A stretch of 25,531 nucleotides of DNA. Origin: Rhizophagus sp. LPA8_4_AMF. Taxonomy: Eukaryota > Glomeromycota > Glomeromycetes > Glomerales > Glomeraceae. The position numbers and the translations under genes are program-made. The stretch is from NCBI GenBank assembly GCA_021464525.1, contig JADRCO010000849.1, positions 1 through 25,531 on the forward strand. Reading direction: 5' to 3'. This document shows positions 8,799 through 17,308 of this stretch, in pieces (position 1 is the stretch's first letter; each line of letters starts with the position of its first letter). Under the pieces are notes generated by a model, which saw only the letters and a list, made by a program, of their open reading frames with translations, was not told where the DNA came from and did not search any database.

Positions 8799-8828
8799 CA
8801 GATTATGCCACGTAAGTGGCATAATCTG
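8799..8828. repeat. Perfect 13-bp hairpin
   Basis: CAGATTATGCCAC (8799-8811), loop GTAA, GTGGCATAATCTG (8816-8828). A weaker outer pair TTTCAG/CTGAAA extends it. It is the strongest short palindrome of the spacer. It may be a terminal fold of an element or a protein-binding site; nothing decides. Confidence 0.75.
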
Positions 8829-9019
8829 GGCCACCAAATTGCTGAAATCACGTTATTGTCCCATTTTATTTTATTTTATTTTAGCACGTTATTGCTTAAA
8901 TATTAAAATAATATGGGATCATCAGTATGGGATCCTTCTAAGGTAATTATTTGGGTTTTGTTAAACATCCATTTTATTGGTTCAAAATTAAATTGCAAAA
9001 ATTTTGCCAATTATCCATA

Positions 9020-9066
9020 AATAATAATAATAATCGTATAATAAAACATTGTTATTATTATTATAA
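9020..9066. repeat. AAT/ATT inverted simple repeat
   Basis: A run of AAT triplets is followed about 15 bases later by a run of ATT triplets, able to form an AT-only hairpin. A similar arrangement lies at 9567-9605 (GTTTAATAATAATAAC against ATTATTATTATTTAAC). Confidence 0.6.
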
Positions 9067-9231
9067 ATTCCGATAATATTAAAAATTCGAAATATTCAGA
9101 TTAAAGAAATCACATCCACTTAAAATTTTTTCATATGACAGTATATATTATATTATATGAAATAAGAGTTCATTTTAAATAATTTCAGGGGTGACGATTT
9201 ACGCTACAACGAATAATAAGAATTTACTTTT

Positions 9232-9258
9232 CCCGCCATTATTATCACTATATAAATT
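9232..9258 (+). promoter_or_regulatory. Conserved TATA block upstream of F-box gene 3
   Basis: CCCGCCATTATTATCACTAT then ATAAATT, about 510 bp before the ATG at 9762. It has the same core as the blocks before the other copies. Confidence 0.4.
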
Positions 9259-9566
9259 ACCAAATGAAGAAAATTATATATAACATAAATATTATAAAAA
9301 ATTGAGACCGTTTATATATTGGGCGGGAGACTTTAAAAGATTAAAACTTAATAGTTTTATCTGTAGTTTTAACGTACAATACATATATTTATATATAGTA
9401 AATCCTTAAAATAGCCGATCAACATTCAACAGAATACTTATGATTAGATATTTTACGAATTATATGAACATTCTAAAAATATTTTATGAGAATAATAGTA
9501 AAAAAAAAAAAGAAAAATTTTTTAATTAATTATTATTTTTTATTATTTTAATATTTAAATATTTTT

Positions 9567-9605
9567 GTTTAATAATAATAACTGATAATATTATTATTAT
9601 TTAAC
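9567..9605. repeat. AT-only inverted repeat
   Basis: The arms GTTTAATAATAATAAC and ATTATTATTATTTAAC flank a 7-base loop, 157 bp before the gene 3 start. Probably low-complexity in origin. Confidence 0.55.
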
Positions 9606-9658
9606 AATGTAAAAGAATTGTCATTTGATGATCGAACAATTATTACGTGATACAGTGC

Positions 9659-9690
9659 CTTGTACAACATGACACCAAATAATGAACATA
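9659..9690 (+). promoter_or_regulatory. Conserved proximal block upstream of F-box gene 3
   Basis: CTTGTACAACATGACACCAA followed by ATAATGAAC is nearly identical to the block before gene 1 (CTTGTACAACATGCCACGAA). It lies about 100 bp before the ATG. Confidence 0.4.
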
Positions 9691-9761
9691 TAATTTACTT
9701 TGAGCGATCATTTTTGTATTTTTTTCATTAAAGAAATTTTTTTTTTAAAAAAAAAAAAATA

Positions 9762-11321
9762 ATGTCGAAATTATATAGAGATATTCTTTATTTGATATTT
9801 AAAGAATTACAACATGATAAAAAATCTCTTGTTTCATGCATTAGAGTTAATAAAACTTGGTGTGAAATAATTATTCCAATTTTATGGAAAAATCCTTGGG
9901 AACGTTTAACTCATGGAAAGAAGAAATTATTATTAAACGTAATCATTTCATATTTATCAGATGAAACAAAAAATAATTTAAATTTACATTTTGAATTTTT
10001 TACAAATCCATATAAGAAACCTTCATTTAATTATATTAGTTTTTGCAAACATTTAAATTTAGAAGTAATTAAAAAAATAATTAAAAAGTTAACTAATCAT
10101 ACTCATTTTAAAGAAATTAAAAATGATATATTGAATCTTTTTATTAATGAAAATATGGAATATACTCATCTTTATATACCAAAAAATTTTGATTATAATT
10201 TCACTCCTGGAGCTGAATGTTGTATTTCAGAAATTAAATTTCTTAAATGTAATGCTAGAGTAAATGATAATATGTTATCAATATTAACTAAATCATGCAA
10301 ATCAATTAAAGAATTGGAACTTACACTTTATGAATATAATTACAATTGTGGAATTGCAAAGTTAATTGAAAATCAAAATAGATTATTTAGTATTGGTTTT
10401 CTAAATGATTTTTTTGGTGATAATCCGTCTCGTATGACTATTGAGAATTCGTTAGTCAAACATGCGAATACTATACAATATTTTGGTATACGTGAACAAC
10501 TTGAAACGAAAGTTTTTACATCTTTTGTAAATTTGAAAATGTTGGAATTAATGGGTAATCGAACTGATGGTGAATCGAAATGGAATAATATAAAGGATTT
10601 ATCTTTACTTTCCTTACAAACTTTAAAAGCCAGTAATATTCCAATTAATTGTTTGGCAAATTTAATTCAAAGTTCCGGTAAACAACTTACCAAAATTTGT
10701 TATTATAATTATTATAATGATGTGGTTAGTAATAAAATACTTATTCAAGCTATTTATCAAAATTGTCCAAATCTTATTTATCTTGAATTATTATATAGGA
10801 ATGAGAATATATTAGATTTAGAAAAATTATTAGTTAGTTGTCAATATTTGAAAAGAGTGGATTTTAATATTTATTATTATAAAGAATCATTATTTCATGT
10901 AAGTTTTTATTCTTATGTTAAATGGGATAATTTATTTAATATTTTAGCTAAATCATCACCTCCTAGTTTATTTGAATTCGTTTTTAAATATACTGATGAA
11001 AATCCTGAATTGGAATCTTTAAAATTATTTTTTGATAATTGGGAAGGTAGATTTCCTATTTCTTTAAAATTTAAAAAAGAAAGAGATTATTATTATGAAA
11101 GTGGTTATGATGATTTGGTTGATTTAATAGAAATATATAAAGAAAAAGGTGTAATTAAAAAGTTTGTTCATTATCATTATGATGAAGATTCGGATTTATT
11201 AGAAATATATAAAACAAAAAGAGTCGTTATTAATTCTGATTCCATCGTTAAGAATCCTGAAACAAAATCAACTAGTATTTGGAATAAATTTAAAAAGAAA
11301 TTTAATAAATATCCGTGGTGA
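9762..11321 (+). CDS. F-box/leucine-rich-repeat-like protein, copy 3 (519 aa)
   Basis: Single exon, the longest of the array. The F-box is at residues 5-46 (LIFKELQHDKKSLVSC ... NKTWCEIIIPILWKNPW). Leucine-rich segments follow (LSILTKSCKSIKELELTLYE, FVNLKMLELMGN, LLSLQTLKASNI, CPNLIYLELLY, CQYLKRVDF). GVIKKF begins near residue 463, then HYHYDEDSDLLEIYK. The tail is extended and basic (KSTSIWNKFKKKFNKYPW), resembling copy 1 but longer. Codon use is even more AT-rich than in copies 1 and 2. The pseudogene at 14475 is closest to this copy (shared VVSNK or VASNK region). Expected role: SCF ubiquitin ligase receptor. The start codon sits directly after runs of T and A. Confidence 0.92.
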   Translation: MSKLYRDILYLIFKELQHDKKSLVSCIRVNKTWCEIIIPILWKNPWERLTHGKKKLLLNVIISYLSDETKNNLNLHFEFFTNPYKKPSFNYISFCKHLNLEVIKKIIKKLTNHTHFKEIKNDILNLFINENMEYTHLYIPKNFDYNFTPGAECCISEIKFLKCNARVNDNMLSILTKSCKSIKELELTLYEYNYNCGIAKLIENQNRLFSIGFLNDFFGDNPSRMTIENSLVKHANTIQYFGIREQLETKVFTSFVNLKMLELMGNRTDGESKWNNIKDLSLLSLQTLKASNIPINCLANLIQSSGKQLTKICYYNYYNDVVSNKILIQAIYQNCPNLIYLELLYRNENILDLEKLLVSCQYLKRVDFNIYYYKESLFHVSFYSYVKWDNLFNILAKSSPPSLFEFVFKYTDENPELESLKLFFDNWEGRFPISLKFKKERDYYYESGYDDLVDLIEIYKEKGVIKKFVHYHYDEDSDLLEIYKTKRVVINSDSIVKNPETKSTSIWNKFKKKFNKYPW

Positions 11322-11347
11322 AATCCATAAGAAAGTGGGAAATGATT

Positions 11348-11468
11348 GAATACTATTTTTCCGAATTTACTAATGAGGAAAATTTTTAATAGATAAAAGC
11401 AGTTGTTTGTTTGAATACTTTTTTTTCGACTTTATCAATGAGGAAAATTTTTAATAGATAAAGCAGTT
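11348..11468 (+). repeat. 65-bp-period tandem duplication after F-box gene 3
   Basis: GAATACT...TTTTTCCGA/TTTTTTCGA then ATGAGGAAAATTTTTAATAG, ATAAA(A)GCAGTT occur at 11348-11404 and 11413-11468. The duplication pushes the conserved 3' flank (from about 11468) further from the stop codon than in gene 1. Confidence 0.85.
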
Positions 11469-11595
11469 AAGATATTTAATTAATTATATTCTTTTTTTAT
11501 TCTTTGTATTTTTATTTTTTTTTTTATGTATTATTAAATTATATTATATGGGTAACAAGCGTTGACTTTTAATATATATAGTAAATTACTTTATA

Positions 11596-11862
11596 ATGTA
11601 TCACATAAATAAAATTTGGGTTATTGTTTATTTATATCCGTCCTCAAATTATTATTATGCCATCAAAGTAAATATGCGATTAATAGATGATGAAGATATA
11701 CCAGAAAAATTCAACAACTTTAAGATAGATGATGTAATGTTGTACACGACGGATTATTTCATTACAATCCGATTTGACACAAAAAGCGTTAGAGGAAGTT
11801 TAGAAGATGGACATAAGTTTATTATTTACCCAAAAGTTCTATTGTTAACTGAATTATATTGA
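11596..11862 (+). CDS. Unrecognised 88-codon ORF
   Basis: Open from ATG 11596 to TGA 11860. The part from Met27 on looks like real protein (MRLIDDEDIPEKFNNFKIDD, then VMLYTTDYFITIRFDTKSVR and GSLEDGHKFIIYPKV). It has mixed codons and a predicted beta-rich, charged character; no family recognised. The first 13 codons lie inside the 3' flank that gene 3 shares with gene 1 (about 4380-4430), so they are probably not original coding sequence. This is either a small gene starting at Met27 (11674) or a fragment of a larger gene fused to duplicated flank. No introns or partner exons were identified. Confidence 0.4.
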   Translation: MYHINKIWVIVYLYPSSNYYYAIKVNMRLIDDEDIPEKFNNFKIDDVMLYTTDYFITIRFDTKSVRGSLEDGHKFIIYPKVLLLTELY

Positions 11863-12092
11863 ACAAGTTTGAGCGGTAATAAGGTATACGTGATCTGTTT
11901 ATATAATTATGATAAGTAAATTTGCAAGGTGTTGATGTTATAATGTTATATGGAAATAAGCTGGATTATGCGGCCAAAATCACCGTCTTATCTCTGATTA
12001 TGTATTAGCAAAATTAACTAATAAATAAACCGATTCATAAAATAATAAGAATTCGATGCGAAAGAAAATACAAAGTCATTATGGATATCAAA

Positions 12093-12200
12093 TTCGGAGT
12101 TTCATTAAATTTTATAATAAAAAAAATATACTGAATTAATTGATTTAATAGAAATACATAGTATAAAGCAAAAGGAGTAATATATAAAATATTTAAAAAG
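12093..12200 (+). pseudogene. Scrap of an F-box gene C-terminus
   Basis: TTTCATTAAATTTTATAATA and GAATTAATTGATTTAATAGA followed by AAAGCAAAAGGAGTAATA align with the codons for SLKF.., ELIDLIE and KAKGVI near the end of the intact copies (compare 7264-7365). No usable frame remains. It shows that another array member once ended here. Confidence 0.65.
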
Positions 12201-12339
12201 TAATCTAATATCTATCAAGTTAAAAATCTAACTGAGAAGTATGATGATGCCGCATCAAAATTTTTTTGTAATAAAAACTATTCATATTAAAAAAAAAATT
12301 GACACTATGACACTATCAAATATTATATTGAATCTTATA

Positions 12340-12790
12340 TGGAATCAGTTCGCTTAGGATCTTTAAACTAACTTCTGATAATTAGAAATTTATGTTATTT
12401 CGAATCATCTCATAGATAAGAGGGAAAACCGAAAAGGTTAATTGAATACTTAATTCGTTATTATTATCACTATAAATATTCATAAGGAAATTATTAATAT
12501 ATATATCCAACTAGAAATATATCGAAGGAAATCTCTAAAATGAGTAATAATAATTATAAACTATTCTTTCTGTTATTTAAAATACAAATGTTCGATATGC
12601 GAGGGTTAACTTACCTAACAAATTCTTTTGAATGGTGTAAACATCCTAAAATACTTAAAATACTTGATTATTAATAGACAAAAAGATGTGAACGTTTAAT
12701 TATTAAAATACTTATGTAAACATATGTCATATGTTAATATAATTGTTTCTAATTTTTTTTTTTTTTTTTTAAAAAAAAAAACTTTTACAA
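12340..12790 (+). repeat. Duplicated F-box spacer remnant, copy 4
   Basis: TTCGCTTAGGATCTTTAAAC, GATAATTAGAAA, then the TATA block (TTATTATTATCACTATAAAT at 12459-12478) align in order with spacers 1-3. It ends in 18 T followed by 11 A (12753-12781), the same kind of T/A junction that precedes the ATG of gene 3. An ATG follows at 12799 but no F-box frame does. The downstream gene of this unit is lost or is the displaced pseudogene at 14475. Confidence 0.6.
12455..12480 (+). promoter_or_regulatory. Conserved TATA block without a gene
   Basis: TTCGTTATTATTATCACTAT then AAATATT. Fourth occurrence of the block found upstream of each intact F-box gene. Confidence 0.35.
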
Positions 12791-13069
12791 TATAATAATG
12801 TATCTTAGAAATTCTATTAATCTATTAGTACAGTAAAGCCCGAAGCGAACTTCAGAACCGCCACGACTCGCAACCAAGAATGAATGAGGAATAATAACTC
12901 CAAATAATAAATAAGTCCACGCTTTTCTTTAAGCACTCCACATAGCGCAGTAAGCTTCTCCAATTCATAATTATTTTTGATATTAAATAAGTAGTAAAGA
13001 TTAATCTAGAAAAATGTTGATAAACCTTAGAATACGACGGAGTATAATAAAAACAAATGAAAAGTCAGC

Positions 13070-14370
13070 CTCAGAGTGTGGCCAGGAAAAGTATTCCTAA
13101 CTTTTTTGGGGGAGTAAAGTGGCGTTAGAAGTTGACGTTTGTTAGACATGCTTCGTCTCTTTTGAAGATTCTGATAAAAGTATATGTTGAGGATTTACAA
13201 GGTTTGGCTTTTTTCCGAGGTTTACCAAAATTTTTGTTGTTTTCTACTGTTGAAGTATTTTCGAGTAATTATTGAATTGATCTTTAGTGGTGGGTGAACG
13301 GTTGTTGACTACAATCCATTTGTCAAAGCACTTCGTTTATCTACTTTTCATATTATTCACACTCTTTGCGAAATTGTTCTCGTTCATAAATCGTGTTTGG
13401 CTTTCTTTAAGTAGACCCGCCAGCAGGTTGCATTTAGTTTTATCCGAATTCGAAGGATAAAAGGTCTGATTTATCTCTAATGCTTGAGAGAACAATCCAT
13501 CCATCCGGTATCGATTTGTTTTTTATAGTTAAGCAAGGAGGCGTAGATATATGAACAGATGATTTTGTCCGTGTATGGGAAACGGGATGTTACTTTTATA
13601 GTAGCGCATATGATGAATGAATTTCTTGATGATTTGTTAAGATGAACATACCCATCAGTATTTAGTGGTCGCGTAGGCAAGCTCTTGTTGGTTCCAAGTT
13701 CTTTAACAGTAATGTTTTTTTCGTGCGACTTTTAAGAAGTCGTTTGCAGAGCTTTTGTTGTAATTTTGCTTTGTTTATTTTAATAATTAGATTGGTCCTT
13801 GTATATGTGATGTCTATATCGTGTTCGGGAATTAATGCTCAATCGTTTTGAAGTATTGTATTTTTGTCTCGTGACCGATGTACACTTTTATGAATCAGAC
13901 AAATGTATGATTTTTAAATTATGAACATCTATTGTGCAATCGTGATGTTGTCTAAAAAGAAGTTTTGGACTTTGGAAGAAGGTGTTAGACATTTTTGAAA
14001 CATGTATTCTAGGTAATAGTCACAGGTTTTGTAGATTCAGAAATGGAAACGGTATTTTTAAAAAAAATTTTGAGTTGCCACGTTTTTCAGTATAATTGAG
14101 TCTGCCTAGAGCATGGTACGAATCTTGTTAAATTATTTGTTGTGCATGCGTGTAGGAGTACTTTTAGTAATTTGAGTTTACTAATTTCGAATTTTCCAAT
14201 TCTCAGCAAGGCAGCGAGTTTTCTCCATTATGGCATTGCCGACTAGCTGTAGCAGGTAGTTCAGATTCGGGTAAACAACCAATTATCATCAACCGGATAA
14301 GAAGGCTAATGCCGAAGGACTTGTTGATTTATCCTCAAGAACGGCAGTGTTCCCGAGATAATTATTAGTG
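13070..14370 (-). pseudogene. Decayed minus-strand coding block, unidentified
   Basis: Reading the minus strand gives protein-like blocks separated by stops and frame changes. They are: 14366-14292 (NNYLGNTAVLEDKS ... LAFLSG); 14282-14181 in the same frame (LVVYPNLNYLLQLVGNAIME, KTRCLAENWKI); 14021-13932, same frame (YYLEYMFQKCLTPSSKVQNF, FLDNITIAQ); 13680-13480 (SFIICATIKVTSRFPYTDKI); and 13489-13247 in a third frame (SQALEINQTFYPSNSDKTK, LLAGLLKESQTRFMNENNF). Base composition is less AT-rich than the F-box genes. I do not recognise the protein; a transposon-derived gene is possible. It lies between spacer copy 4 and the F-box pseudogene and so probably inserted into the array. Confidence 0.45.
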
Positions 14371-14474
14371 CTAAAAAAGTAAATTCACCATTACGAAAAG
14401 CTTGTCACAGTAAGTAAACTTATAATACATTTAAACAATCATTTGTATTTCTCAACACCAAAAATTTTGGAAAA

Positions 14475-15520
14475 ATGTCGAAATTATGTAGAAATATTCT
14501 TTATTTGATAATCTAGGAATTACGTAAAAAGTCTCTTGTTTCGTGTCTTTCAGCAGTTAATATAATTTAATGTGAAATATTTATTACAATCTCGTGAAGT
14601 GAATTCTTAGGAATACTTAACTCGTGAGAAAAAATATATTACTATTAAACGCAATCATTTCACATTTATCAGATGAAGCAAGAAATGACTTAAACATTTT
14701 AGTTTTCTTAAAAAAAATTAATATAAGAGACCATTGATTAATTATATTAGTTATTGCAGACATTTAAATTTAGATATATTCAAAAGAGATGATTAAAGAG
14801 ATGTTAACTACCTATATGAACTTTAAAGGAATTAAAAACGACATGCTCAATTATTTTGTTAATTAAAATATGGAGTATATACACCTTTATATCTCCTGAC
14901 ATTTTCTGGAGCCGAACGCTGTTTTTCGGAAATTAAATTCCTTCAAGTAAATAATAATATTTTAGATGCATTAACAAAAATGTGTAATTCAGAAAGAATT
15001 AAACCTTTTGTTCACAAGTCTGATATCAATTATGAAATTTCTAAATTAATTGAAAACAAAAAAAAAAAGTTATATTTAGTATTAAACAAGGCCCACTATT
15101 AGAATAAAAGTTATTTTGTAGAATCATTGAGAATTCTCTGGTTAAATTATTATTATGTTGATGTGGCTAGTAATAAAATATTATTTATGCTATTTATCAA
15201 AATGGTCCAACCTTTATCTATCTTGGAAGAATAATTGATAATTAATTGTCAAAATTTAAATGGTTTCTGACGCTGATGGAATAACTTATTCAACATTTTA
15301 GTTACATTATCATTGTCTAGTTTTGAATTCATTTTTAAAATTTATTCTATTAATAAACCTGAATTGATATCTTTTTAATTATTTTGATAATTAGGAAGAT
15401 GTCATCAATTCTTCAAACGAAGAAATTAAAAAGTAATCAAAGTAATAATTTAATAGAAATGTATAAAGCAAAAAGTGTAGTTAAAAAGATTTTGAGACAT
15501 AAAGCAAAGGAGAAGTTAAA
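14475..15520 (+). pseudogene. Decayed F-box/LRR gene with internal deletion
   Basis: The start MSKLCRNILYLI matches copy 3 (MSKLYRDILYLI) but meets TAG after 13 codons. Further stops and shifts follow, while homology stays clear: TTTCACATTTATCAGATGAA, ACATTTAAATTTAGA, TTTTTCGGAAATTAAATTCC and GAGAATTCTCTGGTTAAA. At about 15150 it jumps from the NSLVKH region straight to the segment reading VASNKI (VVSNKI in copy 3), so roughly 270 bp are missing. The end (NNLIEMYKAKSVVKK) is still readable in a 76-codon frame from 15384. It is closest to copy 3. No functional product is expected. Confidence 0.85.
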
Positions 15521-15829
15521 AAACCTCAAATTTCGTAAATATATACGCAGATGTACTATTTACATCTATCTATTTGAAATGAACAGGTATTTCAATTTAT
15601 TTATACATGAATAAACAGTTTATAAAAGGACAAGTTTTCAATATTTTTTTGGAAAATTACATGAAAAATCTCAAACATTATTATTTGGTGTGACAACTCT
15701 TTCAATTTCTTATCACTATATTACATCATTAAAATTTTTCTGTTGAATTATGATCATATTTAATTTGACTTTTTCGCTACTGAAAGTATAAACCGAAAGT
15801 CATTGAGAGTTCGCTTTTTATAATAATCA
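15521..15829. other. AT-rich flank, nothing recognised
   Basis: 3' flank of the F-box pseudogene. The frame of its last readable piece continues to 15614, then stops occur in all frames. No repeat or site stands out. Confidence 0.4.
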
Positions 15830-16150
15830 GTTAATATGAAGGAACCTCGTATTCCAGTCGGTTGATCAGACTTCTTCCATAATATAAGCAAGATGCTAAG
15901 GCATTTTTGGGAAGATTTTAAATAACCCAATTTCATCGATGATCCGGAAGAAGTTGATCATGTCATTGTAGTTGTTTGGAGGTTCAACCATCTCTAAAGT
16001 GATATCTTCAACTGGGGAATTGTCGAAATCAGGTTCATTCTTTTTTTTCTATGACTTCTTTAAGTCTTCATTAATTTGAATCGAGAACGTGTATACATCA
16101 TTAGGACTTCTTTGTTGAAATATACAAATGAGAATAGTATCGGGCTTAGT
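15830..16150 (-). pseudogene. Minus-strand gene relic, unidentified
   Basis: On the minus strand the frame from 16150 to 15896 has 84 codons with only one internal TAG, which lies next to a run of eight A. It reads SPNDVYTFSIQINEDLKKS, then NEPDFDNSPVEDITLEMVE and NYNDMINFFRIIDEIGLFK. After another TAG it continues HLAYIMEEV. Codons such as AAC, TAC, ATC, TTC and CGG are frequent, unlike the F-box genes. I do not recognise the family. The composition and acidic stretch suggest an interior piece of a larger protein. Confidence 0.5.
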
Positions 16151-16198
16151 TTATTTTATTAATCGCTAAAAAAAGTGTTATAATATGTAATACAAGTT

Positions 16199-16417
16199 GC
16201 ACAGATTAATCACCAGACCACTTGTACAAGCAGAGGATGTAATTGTTTGTATCTATCATTTCTAAAAATGTAGACCAACGTACGCAAACAATTGCGATTT
16301 TCACAGCAGAAAGCGGCGAAAAGATTAACTCGAGTTACGAAAAATCGTGTGAATGTAACATACGATCTAAGCTTTGCCTATAATGGATTATCATTTATTC
16401 ATAGTTTCTTTATTTAG
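16199..16417 (+). pseudogene. Possible coding relic, strand uncertain
   Basis: The + frame is open from 16199 to 16417 except for one TAG (QTTCTSRGCNCLYL; KQLRFSQQKAAKRLTRVTKN; VTYDLSFAYNGLSF). One minus frame is almost equally open, so the strand is not settled. The + reading has the more normal composition. No family recognised. Confidence 0.25.
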
Positions 16418-16643
16418 TTCACAAAACAACAAAACTGGCAAGAATCCATTTATGCGTTATTTACTTTTCTGTGCTTTGTGCTTTTATTCGCGTATATTAA
16501 ATCCGAGTATGTTGAGAAGTCAAATAATAGTCTATCAGCAGCTAAGAAAAATTATTATATAGGTACTGTACTCCTTTATATAAACCAGTTATTAACCTGT
16601 TTTAAAAGGTACAATATAGTTTTTATTTAGTAATATGGTAAAT

Positions 16644-17308
16644 CAGCCACAATTCTGCAGACTGCAGTAATTAAACCTTTCATTGCTCACATTAACCAAA
16701 ATTAGGAAATACTTTCCCAATATATGATTTCTTTGTTCTCGAGGTATGTATGTGTCAATAATATTTCTTTGAAGTTACATAATATATTTAATTTGCATGT
16801 AAATAAAATATGTATTCTAAATCAAACTTTTTTTATAAGCTCCCAATTTACAGTATTTATTAAAGAATATAACGACTCTTTTATTGGATAAATTAAGATC
16901 CAATCATTTTTTTTTAAACAGATCGGACGACTAAATCCAATAGATCTCGAGTTGAAATGTTCTTTGGTGAAGGATGATATTTTGCCCAAAGTGTTTCAAA
17001 TCATTCAAGGCAACTTTGATCTCAGGAAGAGGGTATTGTATTAGTAAGTTAATAAGCTTTTCAGTTTTGATGTTTGTATATTAAGTAGTTTTAACAAAGC
17101 TTTTACTAACAGAGTTATGTATAAATAAATATTTTCAAGGTGCGGAGCTTTCGTAGATTGTACGTATATTTTTTAGGGAGATGATATTAGAACATTTTAT
17201 TGGTCGAATAATAAAATATTTAAAATATTTGCTGTACAGCAGACTCCAGAACGAGGTGATCTACATCTAACAAGTACGCCTAGACGAAAAATTCTCTACC
17301 TTATTTAA
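16644..17308 (+). pseudogene. Decayed spliced gene, three exon-like blocks
   Basis: Three blocks are bounded by splice-like signals. Block A (to 16743) reads ILQTAVIKPFIAHINQ, then after a one-base shift KLGNTFPIYDFFVLE, ending at GAG|GTATGT. Block B (16922-17043) follows AAACAG and reads IGRLNPIDLELKCSLVKDDI, LPKVFQIIQGNFDLRKRVLY, ending before GTAAGT. Block C (17140-17308) follows a CTAAC branch-like motif and TTTTCAAG and reads CGAFVDCTYIF, stop, GDDIRTFYWSNNKIFKIFAV and so on. The shift, the stop and a stop formed at the B/C junction argue for a dead gene. The protein was not recognised. Confidence 0.5.

Larger units (their letters stand above)
7451..9180. other. Expanded spacer between F-box genes 2 and 3, no gene
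   Basis: This spacer is longer than the other two between intact genes. It holds a small inverted-repeat element (7760-7884), a pyrimidine-rich tract (about 7890-8290), a perfect hairpin (8799-8828) and simple ATT/AAT repeats (9020-9066). The open frames at 7954-8277 and 8700-8906 are low-complexity or run through the hairpin, and do not look coding. Homology to the other F-box spacers starts only near 9180. Confidence 0.6.

Noticed and set aside
8700..8906. 68-codon + frame
   Set aside because: It runs through the perfect hairpin at 8799-8828 and lacks any protein-like pattern.
13477..13680. 67-codon minus frame taken as a free-standing gene
   Set aside because: It begins at TTG rather than ATG and is one block of a larger decayed minus-strand region with frame changes on both sides.
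16374..16562. 62-codon + frame
   Set aside because: It overlaps relic sequence in a different frame and has no recognisable pattern.
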